A stretch of DNA of 52,142 bases from a virus (IMGVR_UViG_3300000525_000005:1-52142), one strand, 5' to 3'. Numbered from the stretch's first letter, positions 22,394 to 31,877 are shown. Translations and numbers: made by a program. The notes: generated from the sequence alone by a model not told the origin.

Positions 22394-22735
22394 GATATTA
22401 CTCCTTGAGTTAACAACGGATTGTTGTCTACACCAAGAGCGTCAGCTCCATCTGTTAGATAGATAGAACTCTTTGAGTTGTCAGCTTGCTGGCAATGTAT
22501 TGAATTGTGGAAAGTGAGTAAGAATCATTAATTTAGATGGAAAGTGAGGGGGGGTAGTTTGGGTTTTTGGATCTGGAAGTAAGAACCACTAAACTCACAC
22601 AGTATTTTTATAATTTTGAAAAAGTTGATGAAAAGTTGAATCCCTATAAGTATCCCTAAAATTCTGAAATAATTTTGGTACTAATCCCACCATAAGGTAG
22701 TCTGTCTACAATACTTATAATCTCGTAGGAGAGAC
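22394..22735. other. Divergent gap between early (-) and late (+) genes; probable site of the physical genome ends
   Basis: 342 nt without a gene. It holds promoter-like site C at its left edge, a seven-G run near 22550, a duplicated GAAAGTGAG string around 22508-22550, and AT-rich sequence with TATAAT at 22609-22614 and TATAAG at 22645-22650 that may serve late transcription. In linear N4 the early genes start at the left end and the terminase-side genes at the right end, so their meeting here suggests a joined end. Confidence 0.5.
22428..22463 (-). promoter_or_regulatory. Candidate virion RNA polymerase early promoter, site C
   Basis: The - strand reads CTATCTAACAGATGG, then GAGC-TGAC-GCTC, then TTGGTGTAG. 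It lies about 35 nt before the first early gene (start 22393). See site B for the covarying stem. N4 early promoters consist of a short hairpin with a 5-7 bp stem and a small loop, active as single-stranded DNA, so the match is in kind, not in letters. Confidence 0.6.
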
Positions 22736-23431
22736 ATGACTACGTTATCCACAGAAGTTCTAGAAAGAGCTCTACCTGATAAGTTTAAGAGCAGTTTGAA
22801 TCAGGAACTCCTAGATCTTATAAATACAACTCTAAGTGATCCAGATTTACAGGAGACTTATAGAGATAACTTTCTCAGTTATATAGATATCTTAAATGAA
22901 GGTAGATTTAAAATAACTGATTACCTAAGTGCAGTTAAATACACCACCCATAAACTCATGGGGAATACTAATATAGATTCCTACATGAAGACCTTCCCTG
23001 ATAGATATACAGATATGTTAAGAAGAGGATTATCTAATAAAGATATGTCTTCTATTATCACTGTATATAATAAATCTAAATTGGTTAATCTTATAATGGC
23101 CCAGTCTATTATACCTTCCTGGATTATTAACCAACATCACTATCAAGACGCTATTAATCATCAAGCTTATTTAATGATTCATGCTAATAGTGAGAAGGTT
23201 CAAAGTGACGCAGCCAACAGCATCATGACTCAACTCAAACCACCAGAAGTAGCTAAGGTGGAGATTGATATTGGTGTTAAAGATAATGACCTTATTAGTG
23301 AGTTAAGAGAAACCACAATTAAAATGGCATCACAACAATTGAGATTAATTGAAGGTGGTGTTATTACAGCCAAAGGTGCTGCTGAGCAGCAAGTCATTGA
23401 GAGGAGGGTTTATGAAGACGATGATGAATAA
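22736..23431 (+). CDS. Putative terminase small subunit / N4 gp69-like protein
   Basis: 231 residues, all helical and charged, with an acidic end (RRVYEDDDE). Patterns such as LPDKFKSSLNQELLDLIN, DNFLSYIDILNEGRFKITDYLSAVKY and ANSEKVQSDAANS recall the N4-type protein encoded just upstream of the large terminase. By position it should recognise phage DNA or help the large subunit in packaging. TAGGAGAGAC precedes the ATG. It is the first gene of the late block; a direct search would settle the family. Confidence 0.7.
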   Translation: MTTLSTEVLERALPDKFKSSLNQELLDLINTTLSDPDLQETYRDNFLSYIDILNEGRFKITDYLSAVKYTTHKLMGNTNIDSYMKTFPDRYTDMLRRGLSNKDMSSIITVYNKSKLVNLIMAQSIIPSWIINQHHYQDAINHQAYLMIHANSEKVQSDAANSIMTQLKPPEVAKVEIDIGVKDNDLISELRETTIKMASQQLRLIEGGVITAKGAAEQQVIERRVYEDDDE

Positions 23432-23612
23432 TATTATTAGAGACACAGAAGCACAGTTACTAGTAGCTTTGATGATTTCTACTTATATAATCTATGATCT
23501 AAAAGATAGTATTTTATGGTTAGTTATCTTATTAATATGGTTTATTAACTTTGCATTAAGGGCTTCTTATTTAAGCGTCAAAGCCACAGGCGGTGACGCT
23601 AATGGAGAATAA
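23412..23612 (+). CDS. Small membrane protein before the terminase
   Basis: 66 residues from the ATG at 23412 after GAGGAGGGTTT; an open frame upstream lies inside the previous gene. Two hydrophobic segments (LLVALMISTYIIY and ILWLVILLIWFINFAL). It overlaps the genes on both sides. A similar small membrane ORF is common beside N4-like terminases; its role is unknown. Confidence 0.65.
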   Translation: MKTMMNNIIRDTEAQLLVALMISTYIIYDLKDSILWLVILLIWFINFALRASYLSVKATGGDANGE

Positions 23613-26202
23613 AACTGGAGTAAGTAGGTTTAAGCGTAAAGAGATAGGTGAGTGGTTAAAAGAGGTAGATTACTCTGATGACCCTAACTATATTCCTAGT
23701 AGTTTTGCACTAGAGTTTATTACTTTTATTAAATTGGTTAATGGTGGTGAAGGGGAGGAGAACGTATCCCCTGTTATCCACTTAAAGATGTTGGACAAGT
23801 TAGATGGGGATATTAGAAACGTAGCTAATATGATCTTTCGTGGTGCTGGTAAGACTACGTTAATGGCTGAGTATCTTATTCTATTCTTAGCAGTGTATGG
23901 ACGCTTGCCCGCCTTTGGGCGGGTCAAGCTAGTCCTATATGTATCAGATAGTATTGATAACGGTGTTAAGTCAATGAGAAAAAACTTAGAATCTCGTTGG
24001 GAAAGTAGTGATTTTCTACAGAAGTATTTACCTAAGAGTGGTCTTAAGCTAACTGATATTAGGTGGGAATTTAAGAACATTAATGGCACTAAGTTTGTTG
24101 TTAAAGGTTATGGCGCTAAAGCATTGCCATTATCATCTAAGTTATATACTGAAGATGGTTTCACCACTATTGGGGACTGCTCTATTGGAGATATGATTTA
24201 TAGTCCTGAGGGTGATTTGAGAGAGATTACCCAGAAGAGTGAGATATTCAATAAACCTATGTACCGCATTAAGCTTAGAGATGGTAGGTCTATTGATGTT
24301 AGTGATGATCATATTAATAGTGTGGTTTTAAACACTAATCCCAATAATATAGCTAGATATGAAGAATATGACATATCTACTAAAGACTTAATGGAGCAGA
24401 AGTTATGGCATAGAAGAGGTTACGATTTAGCATTTATTAAGAATACTGATCCAGTAAAATATACTGAGAAAAAGTTACCTATTGATCCTTATACTCTTGG
24501 TTTGTTGTTAGGTGATGGGAGTATTAAGAGTAACGGAGCTAGTGTTCTACACTGCCATAAAGATGATTGGGAATTCTATAAGACACAGATACCTTATAGG
24601 TTAGGTAGTCAATACGTGGATAAGAGAAATACTAATGTCATGTCTATCAGTATTATGGACTTAAATAAGCATACTTTAGACTTAGGTATTAGAGGTCATG
24701 GTGACTTTAAGTTTATCCCTGATATGTACCAAAGAGGTAGTATTTCACAAAGGTTGAGCTTAGTTCAGGGCTTAATGGATACAGATGGTACAGTACTCCC
24801 TAACGGTAGATGTCAGTACACAAGTAACTCTAAAAAATTAGTAGATGGTTTAGCAGAACTTGTACGCTCGTTAGGTGGTACAGCACATATTTCTTGTAGA
24901 CTTAAATACTATAAAATAGAGGTTACTTTAAATACTATGAACTGTGCTCGTATACCTCGTAAAGCCAGTCGTATTAAGCCTAAAGAACGTTATAGAAATA
25001 TGATAGGTATTGAGAGCATTGAACCTATTGAAAGTGTTCCTAGTCAGTGTATAGCTATAGATAGCGACTCTCATCAATACTTAACTGAGGGTTATACACG
25101 TACCCATAATACTGGTATTCGTGGTGTTAAGGAAATGGGGACCAGGCCACAAATGGCCATCATGGATGATTTAGTATCTAACGATGATTCCCGATCACCC
25201 ACTGTTATTCAGGCCATTAAAGATACAGTAGGTCAGGCTATTAAGTATGCACTTCATCCTAAGAGATCTAAATGTATATGGCTTGGTACTCCTTTTAATG
25301 CTAATGATCCTTTATATGAGGCAATGGAGTCTGGTGCATGGGATGTAAGTGTTTATCCTATATGCGAGAAGTTCCCTTGTAGTAGGGAGGAGTTTAGAGG
25401 TGCGTGGGAAGATAGGTTTGATTATGATTACGTAGAGCTCATGTACGAGGAGTCTCTGGCCCAAGGTCAGGTTAACGGTTTCTACCAAGAGCTTATGCTA
25501 CAGATTATGTCTGATGAAGATAGGCTGGTATTAGATAATGATATTAAATGGTTTACCTTGTCGCATCTTATGGATAATAGGAGTAGCTTTAATTTCTACA
25601 TTACTACTGATTTTGCAACCAGTGAGAAGGAGTCTGCTGACTTTAGTTTCATTAGTGTTTGGGCCGTTAATAATAAAGGAAGTTATTATTGGGTAGATGG
25701 TATTTGTAAAAGACAGACAATGGACGTTAATATAGATAATCTGTTTCAGTTTGCTGTTAAATATAAACCGTTATCAGTAGGTGTAGAAGTATCAGGACAA
25801 CAGGGTGGTTTCATTTCTTGGATAGAAAGAGAGATGATGAGTAGGAATATTTATTTCTTATTAGCTTCTAGTAGTAATGAAAGTAAAGCAGGTATTAGAC
25901 CAACAGGTACTAAGCTTGAAAGGTTTAACGTGGCAGTACCAGATTTTAAACTAGGAAGATTTCATTTTCCGATTGAAAAGAAGTTAACAGTTCCAGTAAA
26001 AGAAATGCTATTAGAAATTAGTCAGGCCTCTATTGGCGGTTTCAAGAGCAAGCATGATGATGCTTTAGATACCGTTTCTATGTTGTCTCTTATGCAAATA
26101 TGGCTACCTAGTGAGGAGTCAAAATGGAAAAGGGCAGGGGATAACATATGGGGATTAGAAGCAGAAGAATCTTATTCAACTCTAAACAGTTACATCGTCT
26201 AA
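23593..26202 (+). CDS. Terminase large subunit containing an intein (N4 gp68-type)
   Basis: 869 residues from GTG 23593 (or 866 from ATG 23602, which has a plausible AGGCGGTG upstream). Extein: Walker A FRGAGKTT in the N-terminal ATPase, Walker B MAIMDDL after the intein, and a nuclease domain with YITTDFATSE and a final HDDALDTV. Excluding residues 177-506, the mature protein is about 539 residues, normal for the family. It drives DNA into the head using ATP and cuts the concatemer. The intein lies between VKGYGAK and TGIRGVKEMG, so splicing restores a continuous domain before Walker B. Activity should depend on protein splicing. Confidence 0.94.
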   Translation: MTLMENKTGVSRFKRKEIGEWLKEVDYSDDPNYIPSSFALEFITFIKLVNGGEGEENVSPVIHLKMLDKLDGDIRNVANMIFRGAGKTTLMAEYLILFLAVYGRLPAFGRVKLVLYVSDSIDNGVKSMRKNLESRWESSDFLQKYLPKSGLKLTDIRWEFKNINGTKFVVKGYGAKALPLSSKLYTEDGFTTIGDCSIGDMIYSPEGDLREITQKSEIFNKPMYRIKLRDGRSIDVSDDHINSVVLNTNPNNIARYEEYDISTKDLMEQKLWHRRGYDLAFIKNTDPVKYTEKKLPIDPYTLGLLLGDGSIKSNGASVLHCHKDDWEFYKTQIPYRLGSQYVDKRNTNVMSISIMDLNKHTLDLGIRGHGDFKFIPDMYQRGSISQRLSLVQGLMDTDGTVLPNGRCQYTSNSKKLVDGLAELVRSLGGTAHISCRLKYYKIEVTLNTMNCARIPRKASRIKPKERYRNMIGIESIEPIESVPSQCIAIDSDSHQYLTEGYTRTHNTGIRGVKEMGTRPQMAIMDDLVSNDDSRSPTVIQAIKDTVGQAIKYALHPKRSKCIWLGTPFNANDPLYEAMESGAWDVSVYPICEKFPCSREEFRGAWEDRFDYDYVELMYEESLAQGQVNGFYQELMLQIMSDEDRLVLDNDIKWFTLSHLMDNRSSFNFYITTDFATSEKESADFSFISVWAVNNKGSYYWVDGICKRQTMDVNIDNLFQFAVKYKPLSVGVEVSGQQGGFISWIEREMMSRNIYFLLASSSNESKAGIRPTGTKLERFNVAVPDFKLGRFHFPIEKKLTVPVKEMLLEISQASIGGFKSKHDDALDTVSMLSLMQIWLPSEESKWKRAGDNIWGLEAEESYSTLNSYIV
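24121..25110 (+). mobile_element. Intein with LAGLIDADG endonuclease in the large terminase
   Basis: 330 residues. Block A starts ALPLSSKLYTEDGFTTIGD, so residue 1 is Ala and not Cys/Ser. Block B has VSDDH. Two dodecapeptide motifs, LGLLLGDGSI and LVQGLMDTDGTV, mark a LAGLIDADG endonuclease. The end is SQCIAIDSDSHQYL..., then THN followed by Thr as +1. Cys in block F and THN-T fit class 3 inteins, which are common in phage terminases, but the Trp expected next to the block B His (DHLW) is Asn here (DHIN). Confidence 0.92.
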
Positions 26203-26213
26203 GGAATAAAATA

Positions 26214-26828
26214 ATGAAAGTATCTTATATCATGGAGGCTTTAGCGTCAGGTGAGTTAGCTAACTTAAACCTAGCTGAAGACCGGATTAATATTAAACCA
26301 GACAAGATGGTTATCGTACTTAGAAATATTAATAGAGGACTGGAAGATTTACACACAAGGTTTTTGTTACGTAGGGCCAACGCTTATATAGATGTGGTTC
26401 CTGATCAGTTTGAGTATATCGTGAACACTGACGATTTTATAGAAATATTAGATGTGTATGTAAACAATAAGAGACTAGATGCTTATGAATATGGCTTAGG
26501 AGATGTTAATAAATTTAGGCTTAATAATAAATTAGGTATTACTGATGATCTGCGTGTAGAGTACAAAGCAAGTCATAAAGTACTCACTGAATTAGATATC
26601 TCACTAGACACAGAAGTTAATCTTCCCTCTTCATATCTTAATGCTCTGATGTACTTTGTGGCTTCTCGTTTATTTGCAGGTGCAGTTAATCAATTGGATG
26701 GTGACCTGAATGAAGGAGTATCTTATGAACGAAAGTATCAAGATGAAATAATGATGTTAAGTCAGCAAGGTATTGATGTTGACGGTCTTAATGAATTTAA
26801 CGGTTTCCGAAGTAGAGGGTTTGTATAA
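26214..26828 (+). CDS. Head-tail adaptor-like protein (N4 gp67-type)
   Basis: 204 residues from the ATG at 26214 after TAAGGAATAAAATA; an in-frame ATG at 26148 lies inside the terminase end. Helical bundle-like sequence with a YIDVVPDQFEYIV segment and a C-terminal FRSRGFV, of the size of adaptor proteins that sit under the portal. Position between terminase and portal supports this. N4 gp67 is a virion protein at the same place. Confidence 0.65.
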   Translation: MKVSYIMEALASGELANLNLAEDRINIKPDKMVIVLRNINRGLEDLHTRFLLRRANAYIDVVPDQFEYIVNTDDFIEILDVYVNNKRLDAYEYGLGDVNKFRLNNKLGITDDLRVEYKASHKVLTELDISLDTEVNLPSSYLNALMYFVASRLFAGAVNQLDGDLNEGVSYERKYQDEIMMLSQQGIDVDGLNEFNGFRSRGFV

Positions 26829-29116
26829 TGGCTAGACCTGATTTATCTAAATACTCTGATGAAGAGATTGTTAGTGGTGATATCAAAATTAATAAGAGTA
26901 CCACTAAGAAAAAGAAGCAAACAAGTTGGAAGAATGAACCAACTCTAGAAGACTTGAAAGAAGATTTAGAAGGAGCTAAGAATGATCGCTCTGCTTTTAT
27001 AAGTAAGCTTGACAAGTGGAACAACTTGTACGAAGCACCTAAGTTTGGAAGTGATGACTCCAAAACCAGTCGTGTTAACGTAAAGCTTATACGTAAGCAA
27101 GTAGAGTGGCGTTGTCCTGCCTTATCTGAACCCTTTCTATCTACTAATAACTTATTTGAGGTTAAAGCTTTAACACATGAAGATGTGCCTAGAGCGTTGC
27201 AAAACTCGCTAGTGATAAATAGGCAGTTTAATACTCAATTAGATAAAGTTAATTTAGTAGATAAGGTAGTCAGAAAGGTTGTAAAGGACGGATCAGTAGT
27301 TGCTCGTCTTGGCTGGAAATTTAAAGAAGTCAAGATCAAAGAGATGGTGATGCAGTACGAGTACATGCCAGCTACAGAACAGGAGGCTGAACAGCTAGGG
27401 CAAAAGTACGAAGAACTCTCCCAAATGCAGGTCAATGAACCTGACTCCTACGAGCAACTACCCGAAGAGTTAAAAGCAGGGATGGAGATGTCAATGGAGC
27501 AACAACAGTTGCTTATTGCTATGCCGTCAGAAGAAGTTGAAGTTGAGTCAATGAAGACCATTGTTAATAAGCCAACAGTAGAAGTCTGTAATACCAAGAA
27601 TATTTATATAGATCCTACCTGTAATGGTGAAATTGATAATGCTCAATTTATTATTTATAGTTATGAGAGTTCGCTATCTGATTTAAAAAAAGACGGTAAC
27701 TTTAAGAATTTGGATTCACTAGAAAACTATGATGAGTCTGGTAGCCTAGACCATGACAATGCAAGCCAGAACAAGAACTTTAAATTTAAAGATGAGGCTC
27801 GTAAGAAGTTAGTCGTTTATGAGTATTGGGGTTATCGTGATATTGACGGTTCTGGTGAGACAACTTCATTTACTACCAGTTGGGTAGGCAGCACTGTTAT
27901 CCGTATGGAAGAGAATCCTTTTCCTGATGCCAAACCACCATTCGTAATGTTTAACTATATCCCTGAGGAAGACTCAGTGTATGGTATTCCTGATGCTGAA
28001 TTATTAGGTGATAACCAAGAAATCCTAAGCGCAATTACTCGTGGCATGATTGATATCATGGGTAAGAACGCTAACGGTCAGACTGGTGTAAGTAAACAAT
28101 TCCTGGATGTAAGTAATCAGCTTAAGTATCGTAAAGGTGAAGATTATCAGTTCAACATGGGATTTGATCCAAGAGCACATATACATACTCACGCTTTCCC
28201 TGAAATTCCACAATCTGCTATGCAGATGACTCAATTGCTACAGAATGACTCTGAATCCATGTCAGGCATCAAAGCCTTTGGTCAAGATGGTTTATCAGCA
28301 GTTAACTTTGGTAGTACAGCCACAGGTGTTAGAGGCGTATTAGATGCAGTCTCTAAACGTGAGTTAAGTATCTTAAGAAGAATATCAGAAGGCTTTAAAG
28401 AGATTGGTCGTAAGATTATCTCAATGAATGCTGAGTTCTTAGCAGAAGAAGAAGTAATACGTGTTACTAACAGTGAGTTCGTCACAGTACGTAGAGATGA
28501 TCTAGCAGGTGATTTTGATCTTACTCTTACTATTTCAACAGCTGAAGCAGACAACGCTAAAGCAGAAGAGTTGGCTTTCATGTTACAGACTATGGGTGAA
28601 ACCATGGGTCAAGAAGTAATGAAGACTATTCTGGTTGAGATTGCCACATTACGCAAGATGCCAGATCTAGCTAAGAAGATTGAAGAATACGAGCCATCTC
28701 CTGATCCATTCCAAGAACAGATGCAAGAATTAGAATTGGCTTATAAACAAGCTGAAATTGAGAAGATACAAGCAGAGTCAGCAGAGCTACAAGCTAAAGC
28801 CATGGTTTATCAGACTAAAGTGTCTGTTGAGGAAGCCAGAGCTAAATCATTAGAAGGGGACGCTAGTAATAAGGCCCTAAACTTCGCTGAGAAAGACTCA
28901 GGAATGAAGCAAGCTAATGACATGGAGAAGCAGAATGCAATCAATGAGGGGAACCTCATGAATCAGGAAGCGAAGAACCAAGGACAAGCTCAAGCTCAAA
29001 AAGATAAACATAATATGGACATTCTTAAAGGAGCAGCTGATAGTGAATTATCTGGTGGCCCTGGGATAGATTTACCTGAAATGGGTACAGAAGGTGTAGC
29101 TATAGACGTAATGTAA
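26828..29116 (+). CDS. Portal protein (N4 gp59-type)
   Basis: 762 residues, essentially the length of N4 gp59. Conserved-looking blocks include VRKVVKDGSVVARLGWKFK, CNTKNIYIDPTCNGEIDNAQF, EDSVYGIPDAELLGDNQE and a clip/crown helix region with MQMTQLLQNDSESMSGI. The C-terminal 120 residues are Gln/Glu/Ala-rich coiled coil (ELAYKQAEIEKIQAES). It forms the twelve-fold ring at the tail vertex through which DNA enters and leaves. Start overlaps the adaptor stop. Followed by a hairpin at 29127-29153. Confidence 0.9.
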   Translation: MARPDLSKYSDEEIVSGDIKINKSTTKKKKQTSWKNEPTLEDLKEDLEGAKNDRSAFISKLDKWNNLYEAPKFGSDDSKTSRVNVKLIRKQVEWRCPALSEPFLSTNNLFEVKALTHEDVPRALQNSLVINRQFNTQLDKVNLVDKVVRKVVKDGSVVARLGWKFKEVKIKEMVMQYEYMPATEQEAEQLGQKYEELSQMQVNEPDSYEQLPEELKAGMEMSMEQQQLLIAMPSEEVEVESMKTIVNKPTVEVCNTKNIYIDPTCNGEIDNAQFIIYSYESSLSDLKKDGNFKNLDSLENYDESGSLDHDNASQNKNFKFKDEARKKLVVYEYWGYRDIDGSGETTSFTTSWVGSTVIRMEENPFPDAKPPFVMFNYIPEEDSVYGIPDAELLGDNQEILSAITRGMIDIMGKNANGQTGVSKQFLDVSNQLKYRKGEDYQFNMGFDPRAHIHTHAFPEIPQSAMQMTQLLQNDSESMSGIKAFGQDGLSAVNFGSTATGVRGVLDAVSKRELSILRRISEGFKEIGRKIISMNAEFLAEEEVIRVTNSEFVTVRRDDLAGDFDLTLTISTAEADNAKAEELAFMLQTMGETMGQEVMKTILVEIATLRKMPDLAKKIEEYEPSPDPFQEQMQELELAYKQAEIEKIQAESAELQAKAMVYQTKVSVEEARAKSLEGDASNKALNFAEKDSGMKQANDMEKQNAINEGNLMNQEAKNQGQAQAQKDKHNMDILKGAADSELSGGPGIDLPEMGTEGVAIDVM

Positions 29117-29126
29117 AATAAATTAG

Positions 29127-29153
29127 GTTATGGCCTACAGTTTAGGTTATAAC
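29127..29153 (+). other. Hairpin after the portal gene
   Basis: Arms GTTATGGCCTA/TAGGTTATAAC pair over 11 bp including two G-U pairs, around a CAGTT loop. No T-tract follows, so it is not a standard terminator; it may be a processing site or attenuator before the gp58-like gene. Confidence 0.5.
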
Positions 29154-29179
29154 TACAACAATTAAACAGGAAGGTAAGA

Positions 29180-29500
29180 ATGTCAACACGCAGTGATTTA
29201 ACTAAGCAAATTGCAACTTATGAAAGTGAAGTAGGCAATGCAGATGCTTTAGGTAGATTAATGGTCAATAAGGACTTTAAGGAGGTATTTCTTGAAGGTT
29301 ACTGTAAAGCTCATGCTTTATCACTAATTAAAGATTTATCTAATTATAGTACTGATACCTCAGATTACCGTAACATTGTTGAAGACTTAGATGCTATAAG
29401 TCGTTTTCAAACTTACTTAAACGAAACCACTATTAAAGGGCAATTAGCCAAAGCTGATCTAGTATTAGCTAAGTCAATCCCTGACAGCGAGTTAAATTAA
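29180..29500 (+). CDS. N4 gp58-like hypothetical protein
   Basis: 106 residues, helical, with no recognised motif. It lies between portal and gp57-like gene, the place of gp58 in N4. AGGAAGGTAAGA precedes the ATG, and its stop overlaps the next start (TAATG). Function unknown. Confidence 0.65.
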   Translation: MSTRSDLTKQIATYESEVGNADALGRLMVNKDFKEVFLEGYCKAHALSLIKDLSNYSTDTSDYRNIVEDLDAISRFQTYLNETTIKGQLAKADLVLAKSIPDSELN

Positions 29501-30684
29501 TGTCTGATTTATATGATTTGTCCGATGAAGAGCTAGCTAATTTAGATTTAGATACTCTGAATACTGAAGAACCTGAACCTCAAGAGGAAGAATTAGTAGA
29601 CGAAGAACCTGTTGACGAAACGCCAGAAGAAGAGGAAGAAGCATTAGAAGCTGAAGCTGACGATCAATCAGAAACAGAAGCTGCTAGTGATGAAGACTTT
29701 TCAGAGGAAACTCCTGAACAGGAAGACGAGGATACTGAGGAAGATCTTGAGGAAGATACCAATGTTGCTGACAATGTCTCTGATAAAGATACTCAGGAAG
29801 ATGTAGATGCTGAGGGTGAGGAAAAGGGCAATAAGCAGACTAAGAAAGATAAGGAAGAGAAGTCTGATAGCCAAAGCACAGAAGACTTGCAATCTTTCTA
29901 TGATGCGGTTACTGCTGAATTTAAAGCCAATGGTAAAGATATGCGGGTTACTAATCCAGCGGATATTAAAGCTTTAATTCAACAAGGCGTTAATTATAGT
30001 AAAAAGATGGCAGGTCTAAAACCTGTAATGCCTATTGTTAAGACTTTACAAGAACATGGCTTAGCAGATCCTGCGAAGATATCTTATTTAATTGATTTAC
30101 ATAATAAGGATCCTAAGGCGATTGCGAAACTTGTTAAAGATAGTGGTACAGATCTATACGAGTTTGACTCAGATGCTGGTGACAATTATGTAGCGGTTAA
30201 TAAGGTACATGAAGAAAGCAAACTTGACGAAGTTATGCAAGAACTAGATAGTTCTCCTAAGTTTAATGAAATGTTGGAGAGTTTGTCTGGGTCGTGGGAC
30301 ACTGAAAGCAAGCAGTTCATTGTTGATAACCCTGGGGTACTAAGGGTGTTAAATCAGCAAATGGACAGTGGGATGTTTGGGCAGATTACTAACGGTATTG
30401 AATATGAAAGGATGTGTGGACGTTTAAAAGATGTCTCGTATATTGAAGCGTATTCACAGGTAGAAAATGCTATGGCGCAGGCTAATCAACCTAAAGAAAA
30501 AGAAGAAGCAGCTCCAGTTCTTAAGGCACCAAGACCTAAGGCTAAAGTTGCAAGTAATAGTTCTAAGAAACGTAAGGTAGCTAGCCCACAGTCAGGTGGA
30601 TCTAATGCCAAAGAATCATTTAATCCATTAGAAGTATCTGATGAAGAGCTTCTAGACATGATGGATCAACAATCCAAATATTAA
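29500..30684 (+). CDS. Putative scaffold/assembly protein (N4 gp57-type)
   Basis: 394 residues. The first 125 are extremely acidic (runs of Glu and Asp with Thr/Ser), the middle is helical, and a basic stretch near 350-365 (PRPKAKVASNSSKKRKVASP) precedes an acidic end. Immediately upstream of the major capsid gene, where many phages encode a scaffolding protein, and an acidic disordered start is common in scaffolds. A scaffold role is therefore inferred. No protease is seen next to it. Confidence 0.65.
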   Translation: MSDLYDLSDEELANLDLDTLNTEEPEPQEEELVDEEPVDETPEEEEEALEAEADDQSETEAASDEDFSEETPEQEDEDTEEDLEEDTNVADNVSDKDTQEDVDAEGEEKGNKQTKKDKEEKSDSQSTEDLQSFYDAVTAEFKANGKDMRVTNPADIKALIQQGVNYSKKMAGLKPVMPIVKTLQEHGLADPAKISYLIDLHNKDPKAIAKLVKDSGTDLYEFDSDAGDNYVAVNKVHEESKLDEVMQELDSSPKFNEMLESLSGSWDTESKQFIVDNPGVLRVLNQQMDSGMFGQITNGIEYERMCGRLKDVSYIEAYSQVENAMAQANQPKEKEEAAPVLKAPRPKAKVASNSSKKRKVASPQSGGSNAKESFNPLEVSDEELLDMMDQQSKY

Positions 30685-30701
30685 TTTAAAGGAATTTTAA
30701 G

Positions 30702-31877
30702 ATGGCAGTAGCAACTAAACAAGGTCAAACATATAACGACGGTGCCAGTACTGTTGGTTCCGTACAGTTAAATCCGCATGCTTATGAGCGAAAATCCCTG
30801 ATTGAAGCACGTCATGAACAGTACTTTGGTCAGTTGGCTGATGTACGTACGATGCCTAAGAACTCAGGTACAGTAATTAAGCAGTATCATTATCTACCGT
30901 TGTTAGATGATGCCAACATTAACGATCAAGGTATTGATGCCTCTGGTGCTGAACTAGTTAATGGTAACCTTTATGGCTCAAGCAAAGACGTTGGTTTGAT
31001 TCCTGGCAAGTTACCTTTGCTTGGTGAAACTGGTGGTCGTGTTAACCGTGTTGGTTTTAAACGTAAAGAGATTGAAGGTACATTTGAGAAGTTTGGTTTC
31101 TTCACAGAATGGTCTAAAGATCTAATGAACTTTGACTCTGATGCTGATTTGATGAACCACATCATGCGAGAGCTGATGACTGGTGCCATGCAAATCACTG
31201 AAGACGCATTACAAATTGATTTACTAACCAACGCAGCTACTACTTACTACACTGGTACTGCTACTACTAACGCCACTATTGATAACACCTCTGAGCTTAC
31301 TTATTCAGATTTGATGCGTGTTGCAATTACTTTGGACAACAACCGTACACCTAAGCAAACCAAGATTATTACTGGTACTCGTAATATTGATACCAAGACT
31401 ATTCCTGCTTGCCGTGTTGCTTATTGCGGTTCAGAGATGATTCATACACTTGAAGCCATGAAAGATCTACATGGTGAGCGTGCATTCATCCCAGTCAATC
31501 AATATTCAGCTGGTACTACTTTGCTTAAAGGCGAACGTGGTTCTGTAGGTGAGTTCCGTTTCATCGTTGTGCCTAACATGTTTAAATGGTCAGGTGCGGG
31601 TGCTGGTACTCCAAACAGTGCATATCATGCAACGGGTGCTAACTATGATGCATTCCCAATCTTAATTGTAGGTGATGAGTCATTTACTACTATTGGTTTC
31701 CAAACTGATGGTAAGTCTAACAAGTTTGAAACTGTTACACGTAAACCTGGTATTGAAACTGCTGATCGTAATGATCCGTATGGCGAAATGGGTTTCAGTT
31801 CTATCAAGTGGTGGTACGGCTTTATGGGCCTACGTACTGAGCGTATTGCTGTTATCAAAACTTCAGCTAAGATGTAG
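30702..31877 (+). CDS. Major capsid protein (N4 gp56-type)
   Basis: 391 residues, close to N4 gp56. Recognisable features: a [27 protein letters not shown] start, a glycine-rich loop with [23 protein letters not shown], an E-loop-like region, [19 protein letters not shown], and [13 protein letters not shown] near the end. It has markedly more C and G at third positions than its neighbours, as expected of a very highly expressed gene. AAAGGAATTTTAAG precedes the ATG, and a strong terminator follows. Confidence 0.92.
   Translation: MAVATKQGQTYNDGASTVGSVQLNPHAYERKSLIEARHEQYFGQLADVRTMPKNSGTVIKQYHYLPLLDDANINDQGIDASGAELVNGNLYGSSKDVGLIPGKLPLLGETGGRVNRVGFKRKEIEGTFEKFGFFTEWSKDLMNFDSDADLMNHIMRELMTGAMQITEDALQIDLLTNAATTYYTGTATTNATIDNTSELTYSDLMRVAITLDNNRTPKQTKIITGTRNIDTKTIPACRVAYCGSEMIHTLEAMKDLHGERAFIPVNQYSAGTTLLKGERGSVGEFRFIVVPNMFKWSGAGAGTPNSAYHATGANYDAFPILIVGDESFTTIGFQTDGKSNKFETVTRKPGIETADRNDPYGEMGFSSIKWWYGFMGLRTERIAVIKTSAKM

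Noticed and set aside
22716-22721. TATAAT as the -10 box of the first late gene
   Set aside because: A start about 7 nt downstream would fall within the ribosome binding site of the gene at 22736, leaving no usable leader; the boxes near 22609 and 22645 are better placed.
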